The notes beneath the pieces are model-generated. The model ran no database searches and was not told where the DNA came from. It saw only the letters and a program-made list of their open reading frames with translations. Positions 26,472 to 33,942 of a stretch of DNA of 64,000 nucleotides are shown here, piece after piece. Position numbers and translations under genes: made by a program. Each line of letters starts with the position of its first letter. Position 1 is the stretch's first letter. Source of the stretch: Syntrophaceae bacterium UBA7520 (lineage in GTDB: Bacteria > Desulfobacterota > Syntrophia > Syntrophales > Smithellaceae); NCBI GenBank assembly GCA_002478265.1, contig DLNC01000010.1, positions 1-64,000 of the forward strand, in the 5' to 3' direction.

Positions 26472-27299
26472 ATGAACTTTTGGCAGACATTTTATAAAAA
26501 CAAACTAATGGTTGCGGGCGCGGGCATTGTTTTACTCCTTTTTATTGTATCTATTTTGGCGCCGTGGCTGGCTCCCTATGATCCAGGAGAAATTAATCTG
26601 CAAAATGTTCTGGCGCCTCCTTCCTGGCAGCATCCTTTCGGCACGGATCAGTTGGGGCGCGATGTTCTCTCCCGCATGATCTGGGGCGCGCAGATTTCTC
26701 TGAAAGTCGGTTTTGTCGCCACGGGTATTGCCATCATTATCGGCACAATTCTGGGCGCCATCGCCGGTTTTTACGGCGGCTGGGTGGATGCCGCCATCAT
26801 GCGTTTTGTCGATATTATGCTTTGTTTTCCGACTTTTTTTCTGATTCTCGCAGTAATTGCCTTCCTGGAGCCGTCCATTTGGAATATTATGATTGTTATC
26901 GGCCTTACCGGCTGGATGGGCGTGACACGCCTGGTGCGTGCGGATTTTATCTCGCTCAAGGAACGTGATTTTGTCCAGGCGGCACGGGTTATCGGCGCGA
27001 GCGACGCGCGCATCATTTTTCTGCATATTCTGCCCAATGCTTTTGCCTCAATTCTGGTTGCCGCGACTCTGGGCATTGCCGGGGCGATTCTTACGGAATC
27101 AGCGCTGAGCTTTTTAGGCATCGGCGTGCAGCCGCCCACGCCGAGCTGGGGCAATATTTTAACCGCCGGAAAGGACAACATCGATATCGCCTGGTGGCTC
27201 TCTCTTTATCCGGGTCTGGCGATTCTCATCACCGTGGTGGGCTATAATCTGCTAGGCGAAGGTATCAGAGATGCGCTTGACCCCCGCCTGAAAAAATAA
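26472..27299 (+). CDS. Peptide/nickel-type ABC transporter permease, DppC-like
   Basis: A 275-aa membrane permease. The N-terminal hydrophobic helix is followed by the HPFGTDQLGRDVLSRMIWGA hallmark of DppC/OppC. The EAA loop FVQAARVIGASDARIIFLHILPN and the C-terminal GDARDALDP-like end (GIRDALDPRLKK) are present. It forms a heterodimeric channel with the upstream permease. Confidence 0.9.
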   Translation: MNFWQTFYKNKLMVAGAGIVLLLFIVSILAPWLAPYDPGEINLQNVLAPPSWQHPFGTDQLGRDVLSRMIWGAQISLKVGFVATGIAIIIGTILGAIAGFYGGWVDAAIMRFVDIMLCFPTFFLILAVIAFLEPSIWNIMIVIGLTGWMGVTRLVRADFISLKERDFVQAARVIGASDARIIFLHILPNAFASILVAATLGIAGAILTESALSFLGIGVQPPTPSWGNILTAGKDNIDIAWWLSLYPGLAILITVVGYNLLGEGIRDALDPRLKK

Positions 27300-27305
27300 A
27301 AAATC

Positions 27306-27334
27306 TTGATAAATGTCACGCAATACGTTACAAA
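27306..27334 (+). promoter_or_regulatory. Candidate promoter of the HigBA module
   Basis: TTGATA (27306-27311) and TACAAA (27329-27334) are 17 bp apart. The predicted start is near 27341, which is downstream of the only in-frame ATG of higB (27313) and coincides with an out-of-frame GTG. Confidence 0.35.
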
Positions 27335-27627
27335 ATAGCCGTGATAAAAAATTTGCCGACAAGCATACAAAAGATTTGTATGTTAAGGGGACATCGAAAA
27401 AATTTCAGCCGGATATTATAAAAAGAGCGTTGCGTCGCTTGGAATATATTGATTTGGCAACATGCCTTGAAGACTTAAAAGTACCGCCCAGCAACAAACT
27501 TCATGCTTTGAAAGGCGACAGAGAAGGGCAATGCGCTATATCAATAAATGATCAATGGAGAATATGCTTCAAGTATGTTCACGGCCATGCATATGACGTT
27601 GAGATAACCGATTATCATTTAGGGTAA
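27313..27627 (+). CDS. higB: HigB-type toxin (RelE/ParE superfamily)
   Basis: A 104-aa HigB-like mRNA interferase, expected to cleave mRNA on the ribosome and be neutralised by the next gene. The core HALKGDREGQCAISINDQWR and the C-terminal DVEITDYH are diagnostic. The first 11 residues are not typical: the family N-terminus (MIK-F-DK) would be reached from GTG 27341 only if one base were added in the A/T run near 27350. The ATG used here has no ribosome site. It is either a frameshifted or mis-sequenced copy, or uses an extended start. Confidence 0.82.
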   Translation: MSRNTLQNSRDKKFADKHTKDLYVKGTSKKFQPDIIKRALRRLEYIDLATCLEDLKVPPSNKLHALKGDREGQCAISINDQWRICFKYVHGHAYDVEITDYHLG

Positions 27628-27631
27628 ACAA

Positions 27632-27946
27632 ATGAATATTAAGTATAATGGAAAAAGAGAAATAAAGCCTACCCATCCAGGAGAGATGTTGAGAGAAGAT
27701 TTTCTTCCTGATTACAATCTGAATGTGGCCTCGCTGGCGAAAGCGATTGGTGTTTCCCGCCAGACGGTTAATGAATTATTGCGCGAGACGCGCTCCCTCA
27801 CACCGCTTATGGCGCTACGCCTGAGCAGATTATTCGGCAACACTTCTGAATTCTGGTTAAACGCGCAGTGTGCGTACGATCTTTGGGAAGTCCAGCAATC
27901 ACACAAATCAGAGATTAAAAAAATACAGCCGCTGAAAGCTGCGTGA
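27632..27946 (+). CDS. higA: HigA-type antitoxin (XRE family)
   Basis: A 104-aa antitoxin with the HigA signature PTHPGEMLREDFLP and a helix-turn-helix at NVASLAKAIGVSRQTVNELL. The SEFWLNAQCAYDLW segment is the usual C-terminal element. It lies 4 nt after higB, giving the inverted toxin-first order typical of HigBA. It should bind HigB and repress the operon. Confidence 0.92.
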   Translation: MNIKYNGKREIKPTHPGEMLREDFLPDYNLNVASLAKAIGVSRQTVNELLRETRSLTPLMALRLSRLFGNTSEFWLNAQCAYDLWEVQQSHKSEIKKIQPLKAA

Positions 27947-27947
27947 T

Positions 27948-28334
27948 TTAGTTCTCTTCAGGGCCTGATATTTTGCTTTTCGTCGAATATTTTCTGATAA
28001 ATGCCTGACTGGCGTATTTGGTGAGCGTTCCCAGATGCTGCGGCGCGTGCGCGAGCCACGCCCCCAGAATAAAAACAAGGCACGAAATAACATAAATTGT
28101 CGGCCCGCCGATAACCGCGATAAGCGGTTTTTTATACCAAACGGCCAGCGCCCCCAGCGCGGCAACGGCCGGCCAGCCGATGACATAGCTGAAAGCCATG
28201 AGAATCCAGCCCCAGATCATCCGCTTTGTCGGGCGCTGGCGCAGTTGGCTCAAATCCACGGGGCTTTCCATCATTTTACTGATGGATTTTTTTTGAATAA
28301 GATAGTCGGCGATTTTTCTTCTGATTGTGTACAT
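27948..28334 (-). CDS. Small membrane protein of unknown function
   Basis: A 128-aa protein. A basic, soluble N-terminal third (about 1-38) is followed by three hydrophobic segments (roughly 39-57, 58-66 with the next stretch, and 74-95). The C-terminus is polar. The segment RPTKRMIWGWILMAFSYVIG looks like a genuine membrane entry. It converges on higA with one base between stops. The family is not recognised. Confidence 0.6.
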   Translation of the reverse strand: MYTIRRKIADYLIQKKSISKMMESPVDLSQLRQRPTKRMIWGWILMAFSYVIGWPAVAALGALAVWYKKPLIAVIGGPTIYVISCLVFILGAWLAHAPQHLGTLTKYASQAFIRKYSTKSKISGPEEN

Positions 28335-28396
28335 ATTTGATTAATACACAAGCCTTCGTATTTGCGCAACCGCTTTTGTTTGGCTGAAGCTGATCC

Positions 28397-28425
28397 TTGA
28401 CAGGGCGAAAGGCGCGTATTATAGC
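28397..28425 (+). promoter_or_regulatory. Candidate sigma70-type promoter for the GT25-like gene
   Basis: A perfect TTGACA (28397-28402) is followed after 17 bp by TATAGC (28420-28425). The predicted start is about 25 nt before the ATG at 28457. Confidence 0.55.
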
Positions 28426-28456
28426 TTTCCAAATAAAAAAAGTTTAGCGAGCCAAG

Positions 28457-29173
28457 ATGACGACTGAAGCAAACCCGTGGGATTATTTTGACCGCCTCTA
28501 CTGCATTTCTCTGGAGGCGCGTGAAGACCGCCGCCGCTCAGCGCGCGAGGAATTTGTCAAAGTGGGCCTGGCCGACCATGTCGAGTTTGTGATTGTTAAA
28601 CATTACCCTTATGACGTCATGCAGCAGATATACGAATCGCACATGCTTTGCCTCCAAAAAGGATTGGAGGCGGGCGCGCGCAACATCGTTGTGTTTGAAG
28701 ATGACGTTGGATTTGAAGGCTTTGACCCGCGACGGCTGCAAAGTTGTGTGGAATATTTAAAGCAGAATCCAAGCTGGAAAGTGTTTCTTTTTGGCGCCTT
28801 GATTCGCGCCAGCCGCAAAACAGAAAATCCCAACGTGCAGAAAGTTCGCTATCAGAGCTTGACCCATGCGTATGCTTTAAACAGGGATTACGCGCAGACG
28901 CTGGCGTACGTGCCCTGGCAGGGTATCGCCAACGATACGCTTTTCCGGCCGCTCAAGGATGGTGTTTACGCGGCCTATCCCATGTTCGCTTTTCAGAAGG
29001 ATTTTTCCTCGGATAATCTGGAATATCTTCGCCTGGAGCGTTTCAGAAAATTATTGGGGGGGCTCAAGCGCATCCAGAAAGGCATTGAATTCTACCGCCG
29101 CCACATAGTCAGCATCTACGCCGTGCAGACTGTTTTTATTATAATTGCGGTGATTTATTTGTTTTATTGGTGA
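28457..29173 (+). CDS. Glycosyltransferase family 25-like protein
   Basis: A 238-aa protein. The N-terminal DRLYCISLEAREDRRRSA matches the start of GT25 LPS glycosyltransferases, and a central VVFEDDVGFEG resembles their EDD motif. The C-terminal about 20 residues form a membrane helix (AVQTVFIIIAVIYLFYW). It probably transfers a sugar on the cytoplasmic face of the membrane. The 3' 180 bp is duplicated as a decayed copy 0.7 kb downstream, on the other side of vapBC. Confidence 0.75.
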   Translation: MTTEANPWDYFDRLYCISLEAREDRRRSAREEFVKVGLADHVEFVIVKHYPYDVMQQIYESHMLCLQKGLEAGARNIVVFEDDVGFEGFDPRRLQSCVEYLKQNPSWKVFLFGALIRASRKTENPNVQKVRYQSLTHAYALNRDYAQTLAYVPWQGIANDTLFRPLKDGVYAAYPMFAFQKDFSSDNLEYLRLERFRKLLGGLKRIQKGIEFYRRHIVSIYAVQTVFIIIAVIYLFYW

Positions 29174-29207
29174 CAAAAAATAGATCAATTCTACGGTATC
29201 CTAAACT

Positions 29208-29573
29208 CTATCTGCTTTTATATTTCATTTTTAGACCATCTGCAACGTGTGCCAACTTTGCATCGAATGTCCAGAGCATAACGCCGGTTAATTTAGCAGA
29301 TGCCATAAGTTGAGCGTCCACATAGCTGATGCCTTTCCCCATCAGTCGGTTATTTTCAATAAACGACAATACTTCTTCGTGCTTGGCCTCAATACTTTCT
29401 GGCAGCATTTTCAGAAAGGATAGGATGCGCGCCCGGTCTTTTAGATTGCCGCAAGCCAATTCTCCGAAGATGAAGGGGTGACACAGGACTTCTCCGTTAT
29501 TGAGTAAATCCGCTAATTCATCATTTCCATTTCTCAGATGCGCTACCCAAACGGATGTATCAACAAGAACCAC
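29208..29573 (-). CDS. vapC: VapC-type PIN-domain toxin
   Basis: A 121-aa PIN ribonuclease. Acidic active-site residues are visible in LVDTSVWV (Asp5), FGELACG (Glu), SYVDAQLMASA (Asp) and WTFDAKLAHVA (Asp). It is expected to cleave tRNA or rRNA and to be held by the adjacent VapB. vapB ends 6 nt upstream on the same strand, the normal antitoxin-first order. Confidence 0.92.
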   Translation of the reverse strand: MVLVDTSVWVAHLRNGNDELADLLNNGEVLCHPFIFGELACGNLKDRARILSFLKMLPESIEAKHEEVLSFIENNRLMGKGISYVDAQLMASAKLTGVMLWTFDAKLAHVADGLKMKYKSR

Positions 29574-29579
29574 GGGCTT

Positions 29580-29771
29580 TCATGCTCCTCTTCTTCTGGG
29601 TATTTCCTTAAGCTGTTTCTGCGAGCCGCCGAGTTTAGCTAATCTACGGGCGCTTTCCATAGCAATAAGCGCTTCCAGCCCTCGTTTAACAAGTGCTGTT
29701 TTTTCTTTAATTCCGGTAATTTTGGAAGCTTTGTCCACCAGGTTGTCGTCAATATTCAATGTTGTTCTCAT
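29580..29771 (-). CDS. vapB: VapB-type antitoxin
   Basis: A 63-aa antitoxin. The MRTTLNIDDNLVDKASKITG ribbon-helix-helix-like N-terminus is that of the VapB/DUF2191 group, and the C-terminal basic tail contacts the toxin. A GAGG ribosome site lies before the ATG. Palindromic candidate operator sequences lie immediately upstream. Confidence 0.9.
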   Translation of the reverse strand: MRTTLNIDDNLVDKASKITGIKEKTALVKRGLEALIAMESARRLAKLGGSQKQLKEIPRRRGA

Positions 29772-29786
29772 CTTTTTACCTCATAT

Positions 29787-29820
29787 AATATGTTCATATT
29801 AGTATGCATATTACATGCAT
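29787..29820 (-). promoter_or_regulatory. Candidate VapBC operator palindromes
   Basis: AATATG and CATATT form a 14-bp inverted repeat (29787-29800). Two ATGCAT palindromes (29804-29809 and 29815-29820) follow. They lie 16-49 nt before the vapB start, where autoregulatory sites of VapBC modules are expected. Confidence 0.5.
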
Positions 29821-29876
29821 AAAAGTCAAGGGTTATCAGGTATGTTTTAAAGCTTGCTGCATGATATTAATTCCTT

Positions 29877-30056
29877 TCCAGAAAGATTTTCCACGGATAA
29901 CTTGGAATATCTTCGCCTGGAGCGTTTTAGAAAATTATTGGGGGGCTCAAGCGCATCCAGAAGGGGAGCGAATTTTACCGCCGCCATATGATTGGCATTT
30001 ACGCTGTGCAGATTGTTTTCATTTTAATTGCGGTGATTTATTTGTTTTGTAGATGA
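29877..30056 (+). pseudogene. Decayed duplicate of the 3' end of the GT25-like gene
   Basis: This stretch aligns over about 180 bp with 28993-29173, the last quarter of the intact glycosyltransferase gene. Shared runs include TTGGAATATCTTCGCCTGGA versus CTGGAATATCTTCGCCTGGA and an almost identical 3' end. It has small deletions (one T in the T-run near 29890, one G in the G-run near 29942) that break the frame, no start codon, and base changes in most codons. It is a remnant, not a gene. Confidence 0.85.
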
Positions 30057-30068
30057 TAACAATTAATA

Positions 30069-30215
30069 TACCAACTTGGTTTTTCCCGATATTTTTGGAT
30101 ATTCTACTTCCTCCCAGAAAAAAAGCAAAAAGAAAAATGTCCTTTTAAAACAAGCAATAAGCGGAATCAACTACTTGGCATTTTCTGGTAATAAAGACAA
30201 AAAACCAAGTTGGTA
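30069..30215. repeat. 147-bp element with perfect 16-bp terminal inverted repeats (MITE-like)
   Basis: TACCAACTTGGTTTTT (30069-30084) and its exact reverse complement (30200-30215) bound 115 bp of AT-rich, non-coding sequence. A second, inner inverted pair, CCAGAAAA (near 30114) and TTTTCTGG (30181-30188), extends the hairpin potential. No coding frame is present. A non-autonomous transposable element is the simplest reading; a long structured RNA or terminator is the alternative. No second copy was seen in the window. Confidence 0.6.
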
Positions 30216-30242
30216 ATTTGTGATAAAAATGTCCCCCAAAAT

Positions 30243-31352
30243 TTATTTTGCCAGCCAGCCCAGGCCCTTGGCATGCAGGCTCTGAATATATAGCTTATCT
30301 TTGGTTTCCGTCACGCCTGTTGTTTCTGGATAAGTTCCCTTGGGATTCTGCAGATCGGCAACCACCTTGCCGTCTTCGGTAAAGGCAAAGACATGGCCAT
30401 ACGGTTTGGGAACGGGCCAGAGCGCGCGCGGCAGGCGCAGGCTTAGTTTACGCATGAAAGGTTTGGGCATCATTTTATCAATGGCCGGGTTGCGCGGTTT
30501 AACGAGGCCCACCCAGATTTTGCCATCCATGCCCCGCATCAGGTTATCGGGATAGCCGGGAAGGTTATCAAAAACTACTTTAGCCAGTTTGCTGTCGCTG
30601 GCGATATCCAGATCGCGCAGGTTGACGGAAATTTTCCAAATGCGGTATTTGCCGGTTTCGGCCACGAAAAGCCACTGTTCATCTTCGCTTAAGGCCACGC
30701 CGTTGGCAAAACTGAATCCCTTGGCCACCACGCGGGTGATTTTCCTGGCCGGATCGTATTCCAGAATGCGACCGGTTGAGGACTGTTCCATGATATCCAG
30801 AATGCTCGCGTTAAACGTGCCGCCCCAGTCTTTGGGAGCGAAACGGGTGGAGGCGTCGCTGAAATAAATTTTGCCGTTTTTGGCCACCACCACCGCGTCG
30901 GCATAGCGGATCGGGTCGCCATAGACTTTATCGGTGAGAATTGTCACCTGTTTATCGCGGCTGATGGAAAGAAGTCCTTTCACGGCGTCGGCGGCAATCA
31001 TGTAGCCGCGCGCGTCAAAAGCAAAACCCAAAACGCGCCCGCCCGTGTTGATGAAAACTTCCTGCTTGCTGCCGTCGGGATTCATGCGCAGAATGTTGCC
31101 GCTCTCCACCGTAGTGTAAAGCTTGTTGTCTTTGCCGATGACGATATGCTCCGGGCCCGCTTCCGCGCCCAGGGCGATTATTTTCAAGTCGGCAAGTCTC
31201 GTGTTGACCTCATGGGGACTCACATAGCCCGGAGGCATTGGCGCATCCCAGGCCACCGGCTTAATCGGCACCGGCCACATGATTAAATAAGCAATCAATG
31301 CGCAAACAATGATGATAACGACACTGACAAAAATTAACAGAGCTTTTTTCAT
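30243..31352 (-). CDS. SMP-30/strictosidine synthase-like beta-propeller protein
   Basis: A 369-aa protein. An N-terminal membrane anchor or signal segment (LLIFVSVVIIIVCALIAYLIM) is followed by a six-bladed propeller. Recurrent blade motifs such as GKIYFSDAS, SFANGVALSEDEQWLFVAETG and LPGYPDNLMRGMDGKIWVG are those of the SMP-30/gluconolactonase and strictosidine synthase families. It is probably periplasmic, possibly a lactonase, but the substrate is unknown. GGAGG precedes the ATG. Confidence 0.82.
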   Translation of the reverse strand: MKKALLIFVSVVIIIVCALIAYLIMWPVPIKPVAWDAPMPPGYVSPHEVNTRLADLKIIALGAEAGPEHIVIGKDNKLYTTVESGNILRMNPDGSKQEVFINTGGRVLGFAFDARGYMIAADAVKGLLSISRDKQVTILTDKVYGDPIRYADAVVVAKNGKIYFSDASTRFAPKDWGGTFNASILDIMEQSSTGRILEYDPARKITRVVAKGFSFANGVALSEDEQWLFVAETGKYRIWKISVNLRDLDIASDSKLAKVVFDNLPGYPDNLMRGMDGKIWVGLVKPRNPAIDKMMPKPFMRKLSLRLPRALWPVPKPYGHVFAFTEDGKVVADLQNPKGTYPETTGVTETKDKLYIQSLHAKGLGWLAK

Positions 31353-31399
31353 AACCGCCTCCTTGAAACTATTTTTTAAAAATGGTTAATGCCGCATTT

Positions 31400-32968
31400 T
31401 TACAGCGGTATGTTATTGTGTTTTTTAACCACTCTTGTTTCTTTTTTGTCTTTGAGCGCCTCCAGTAATGAGATGACGCGGATTCTCGTATCACGCGGAG
31501 CGATGATTTCTTCAATGATGCCCAGGGACGCCGCGAAATAAGGATTGTTGAATTTGTCCTCATAAGCGGCGACAAGTTCCGCTCTTTTTGCCGCGGGATC
31601 GCTGGCCGCGGAAATCTCCGCGCGATAAATTATGTTGCAGGCTCCTTCCGCGCCCATGACAGCAATTTCCGCCGTTGGCCAGGCCATGACATAATCCGCG
31701 CCCAACTGTTTGGAACACATGCCCAGATAAGCACCGCCGTAGGCTTTGCGGATAATCACGGTAATTTTCGGCACGGTGGCTTCCGAATAGGCGTGCAGCA
31801 GCTTCGCGCCGTGGCGGATAATGCCCGCCCATTCCTGATTAGTGCCCGGCATGTAGCCGGGAACGTCAGTAAAGGTTAGAAGCGGAATATTAAAGGCGTC
31901 GCAAAAACGGATAAAGCGCGAGGCCTTGTCCGAGGCGTTCACATCCAAAACGCCTCCCATAAAGCGGGGATTGTTGGCGATCACCCCCACGGTCTGTCCC
32001 ATTACGCGGATGAAGGCCACAACCATATTTTGCGCCCACATTTCCATCGGTTCGAACATCTCGTTGTTGTCGGCTATGGCTTTGATGATCTTTTTCATGT
32101 CGTAGGCGCGATTGACTTTATCGGGCATAATGGTATCAAGCTCCGCACAGATTCTGTCGGCGCGGTCTGTGCAGTCAGCCGCGGGAAGAGGAGATTGACA
32201 ACTATCCGGCAGATAGGAAAGCAGTGTTTTGATTTTTTCCAGACAGTCTTTGTCATTTTCCGTGACAAAATGGCAGACGCCGCTTTTGGTAGCGTGCGCT
32301 ACCGCGCCGCCGAGTTCATCATGCGTAACTTCCTCGCCGATGACGGCTTTGATGACGTCCGGGCCGGTGATATACATGTAGGAACTTTGTTTGACCATGA
32401 AAACCCAGTCGGTAAGCGCCGGGGAATAAACCGCGCCGCCCGCGGTAGGGCCCATGATGGCAGTAATCTGCGGAATATAGCCGGAGGCGATAGTGTTGCG
32501 GTAAAAAATTCCGCCGTAGCCTTCCAGCGCCGGCACGCCTTCCTGAATGCGCGCGCCGCCGGAATCATTGAGAGCCACAAACGGCTTGCGCGCGGCGAGA
32601 GCCATATCCATAACCTTCCAGATTTTTTTGGCGTGCATTTCGCCTAGGCTGCCGCCGGAGCTGGTGAAATCCTGCGCCGCGGCAAAAACTACCCGGCCGT
32701 TGACTTTGCCGAAGCCGGTCACGACACCGTCGGAAGGTATCTCTTTTTTATCCAGGCCGAAGAGCGTGGAACGGTGCCGCACAAAAAGCTGCACTTCTTC
32801 AAACGTACCTTTATCAAAGAGCAGATCTAGCCGCTCGCGCGCGGTAAGCCTGCCGCCTTCGTGCTGCTTGTTAACCTGCTTTTCGCCGCCCATCATCTTG
32901 ATGGTCTGGCTTTTTTTCTCAAATTCATTGATTTTGTCTTTTGTTGTTTTCTGTGAGTCGTCCGCCAT
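31400..32968 (-). CDS. Acyl-CoA carboxylase/methylmalonyl-CoA decarboxylase carboxyltransferase subunit
   Basis: A 522-aa carboxyltransferase of the PccB/MmdA family. The N-terminal QHEGGRLTARERLDLL, two crotonase-like halves with SSGGSLGEMHAKK and NSGGARIQEGV-type oxyanion regions, FMGGVLDVNASDKASRF and RKAYGGAYLGM are all present. It transfers the carboxyl group between biotin and propionyl-, acetyl- or glutaconyl-CoA. No biotin carrier or biotin carboxylase is adjacent; birA at 43 kb could biotinylate a distant partner. Confidence 0.92.
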   Translation of the reverse strand: MADDSQKTTKDKINEFEKKSQTIKMMGGEKQVNKQHEGGRLTARERLDLLFDKGTFEEVQLFVRHRSTLFGLDKKEIPSDGVVTGFGKVNGRVVFAAAQDFTSSGGSLGEMHAKKIWKVMDMALAARKPFVALNDSGGARIQEGVPALEGYGGIFYRNTIASGYIPQITAIMGPTAGGAVYSPALTDWVFMVKQSSYMYITGPDVIKAVIGEEVTHDELGGAVAHATKSGVCHFVTENDKDCLEKIKTLLSYLPDSCQSPLPAADCTDRADRICAELDTIMPDKVNRAYDMKKIIKAIADNNEMFEPMEMWAQNMVVAFIRVMGQTVGVIANNPRFMGGVLDVNASDKASRFIRFCDAFNIPLLTFTDVPGYMPGTNQEWAGIIRHGAKLLHAYSEATVPKITVIIRKAYGGAYLGMCSKQLGADYVMAWPTAEIAVMGAEGACNIIYRAEISAASDPAAKRAELVAAYEDKFNNPYFAASLGIIEEIIAPRDTRIRVISLLEALKDKKETRVVKKHNNIPL

Positions 32969-33127
32969 AAATCCTTCTCCGTTTCCCCCTCAAAATTTTG
33001 CCGATTTTCTTAAGTGTTCAATGTTAAAAGAAATATTTGTGACGCGGGAAATCCTAGCTTTTTTGTAAAAAACTGGCAAGAAAAAATAACACTCTGAATC
33101 GCTAAAATGAGCTCCCCAACGATTTTT

Positions 33128-33143
33128 TGGTAAAACTTATGCT
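33128..33143 (+). promoter_or_regulatory. Weak sigma54-like site before truA
   Basis: TGGTAAAACTTATGCT keeps GG (33129-33130) and GC (33141-33142) at the -24/-12 spacing but differs elsewhere from consensus. A 6-bp hairpin ACCGCA/TGCGGT (33160-33181) follows, just before the truA start. The remaining gap 32969-33187 shows no gene. Confidence 0.25.
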
Positions 33144-33187
33144 TTATTTTTTCGGGCAAACCGCATAAATTCACCTGCGGTGAAAAA

Positions 33188-33940
33188 ATGACGGATAAAA
33201 ACATACGCAATTTTAAAATAGTTGTGGAATACGACGGCAGCGCCTACCGCGGCTGGCAGAGGCAGAAAAACGGTCTATCCATACAGCAGGTGCTGGAAGA
33301 GGCGATTAAGAAAATCACGGGGCAGAAAGTTTCCGTCATCGGCTCAGGTCGGACGGATGCCGGCGTGCACGCGCTCAATCAGGTGGCGAGTTTCCGCTGC
33401 GTCACAAAATTGCCGGTAAACAGCATCTACCGCGGCGTCAACAGCGTATTGCCTGAAGATATCGTGGTGAAGGAGATGGAAGAAGTTCCTTTTGAATTTC
33501 ACGCCCAGCGCGATGTTAAAAGTAAAATTTATGTCTATAAAATCTGCAATCAGAAACTCCGCCCCGCGCTGGGAAGAAATTATTCCTGGTTTGTCCGCTT
33601 TGATCTGGACTTGCCGAAAATGCGGCAGGCGGCAAAATACCTGCTCGGCACGCATGATTTTTCCTGTTTTTGCGCCACCGGCACGGACGTGCAGGACCGC
33701 GTGCGCACAATTATGAATATCGAAATAAAAAAAGTTGCACAAGGCAACATTGAAATAATTGTGGAAGCGAAGGGATTTTTAAAATATATGGTGCGCAATA
33801 TCATCGGGACGCTGGTGGAAGTAGGGCGCGGCAAACGCCTGCCGGAAGAAATGAAAAAAATCATTGCCTCACGAGACCGGAAAATCGCGGGAGCCACCGC
33901 GCCCGCGCACGGCCTTTTTTTGATGGAGGTTAAATACTAA
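33188..33940 (+). CDS. truA: tRNA pseudouridine(38-40) synthase TruA
   Basis: A 250-aa pseudouridine synthase acting on the tRNA anticodon arm. The catalytic Asp57 lies in GSGRTDAGVHAL. The YDGSAYRGWQRQ N-terminal strand and KGFLKYMVRNIIGTLVEVG C-terminal block are typical. It is followed after 2 nt by rfbD; the two are probably co-transcribed. Confidence 0.95.
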   Translation: MTDKNIRNFKIVVEYDGSAYRGWQRQKNGLSIQQVLEEAIKKITGQKVSVIGSGRTDAGVHALNQVASFRCVTKLPVNSIYRGVNSVLPEDIVVKEMEEVPFEFHAQRDVKSKIYVYKICNQKLRPALGRNYSWFVRFDLDLPKMRQAAKYLLGTHDFSCFCATGTDVQDRVRTIMNIEIKKVAQGNIEIIVEAKGFLKYMVRNIIGTLVEVGRGKRLPEEMKKIIASRDRKIAGATAPAHGLFLMEVKY

Positions 33941-33942
33941 GC

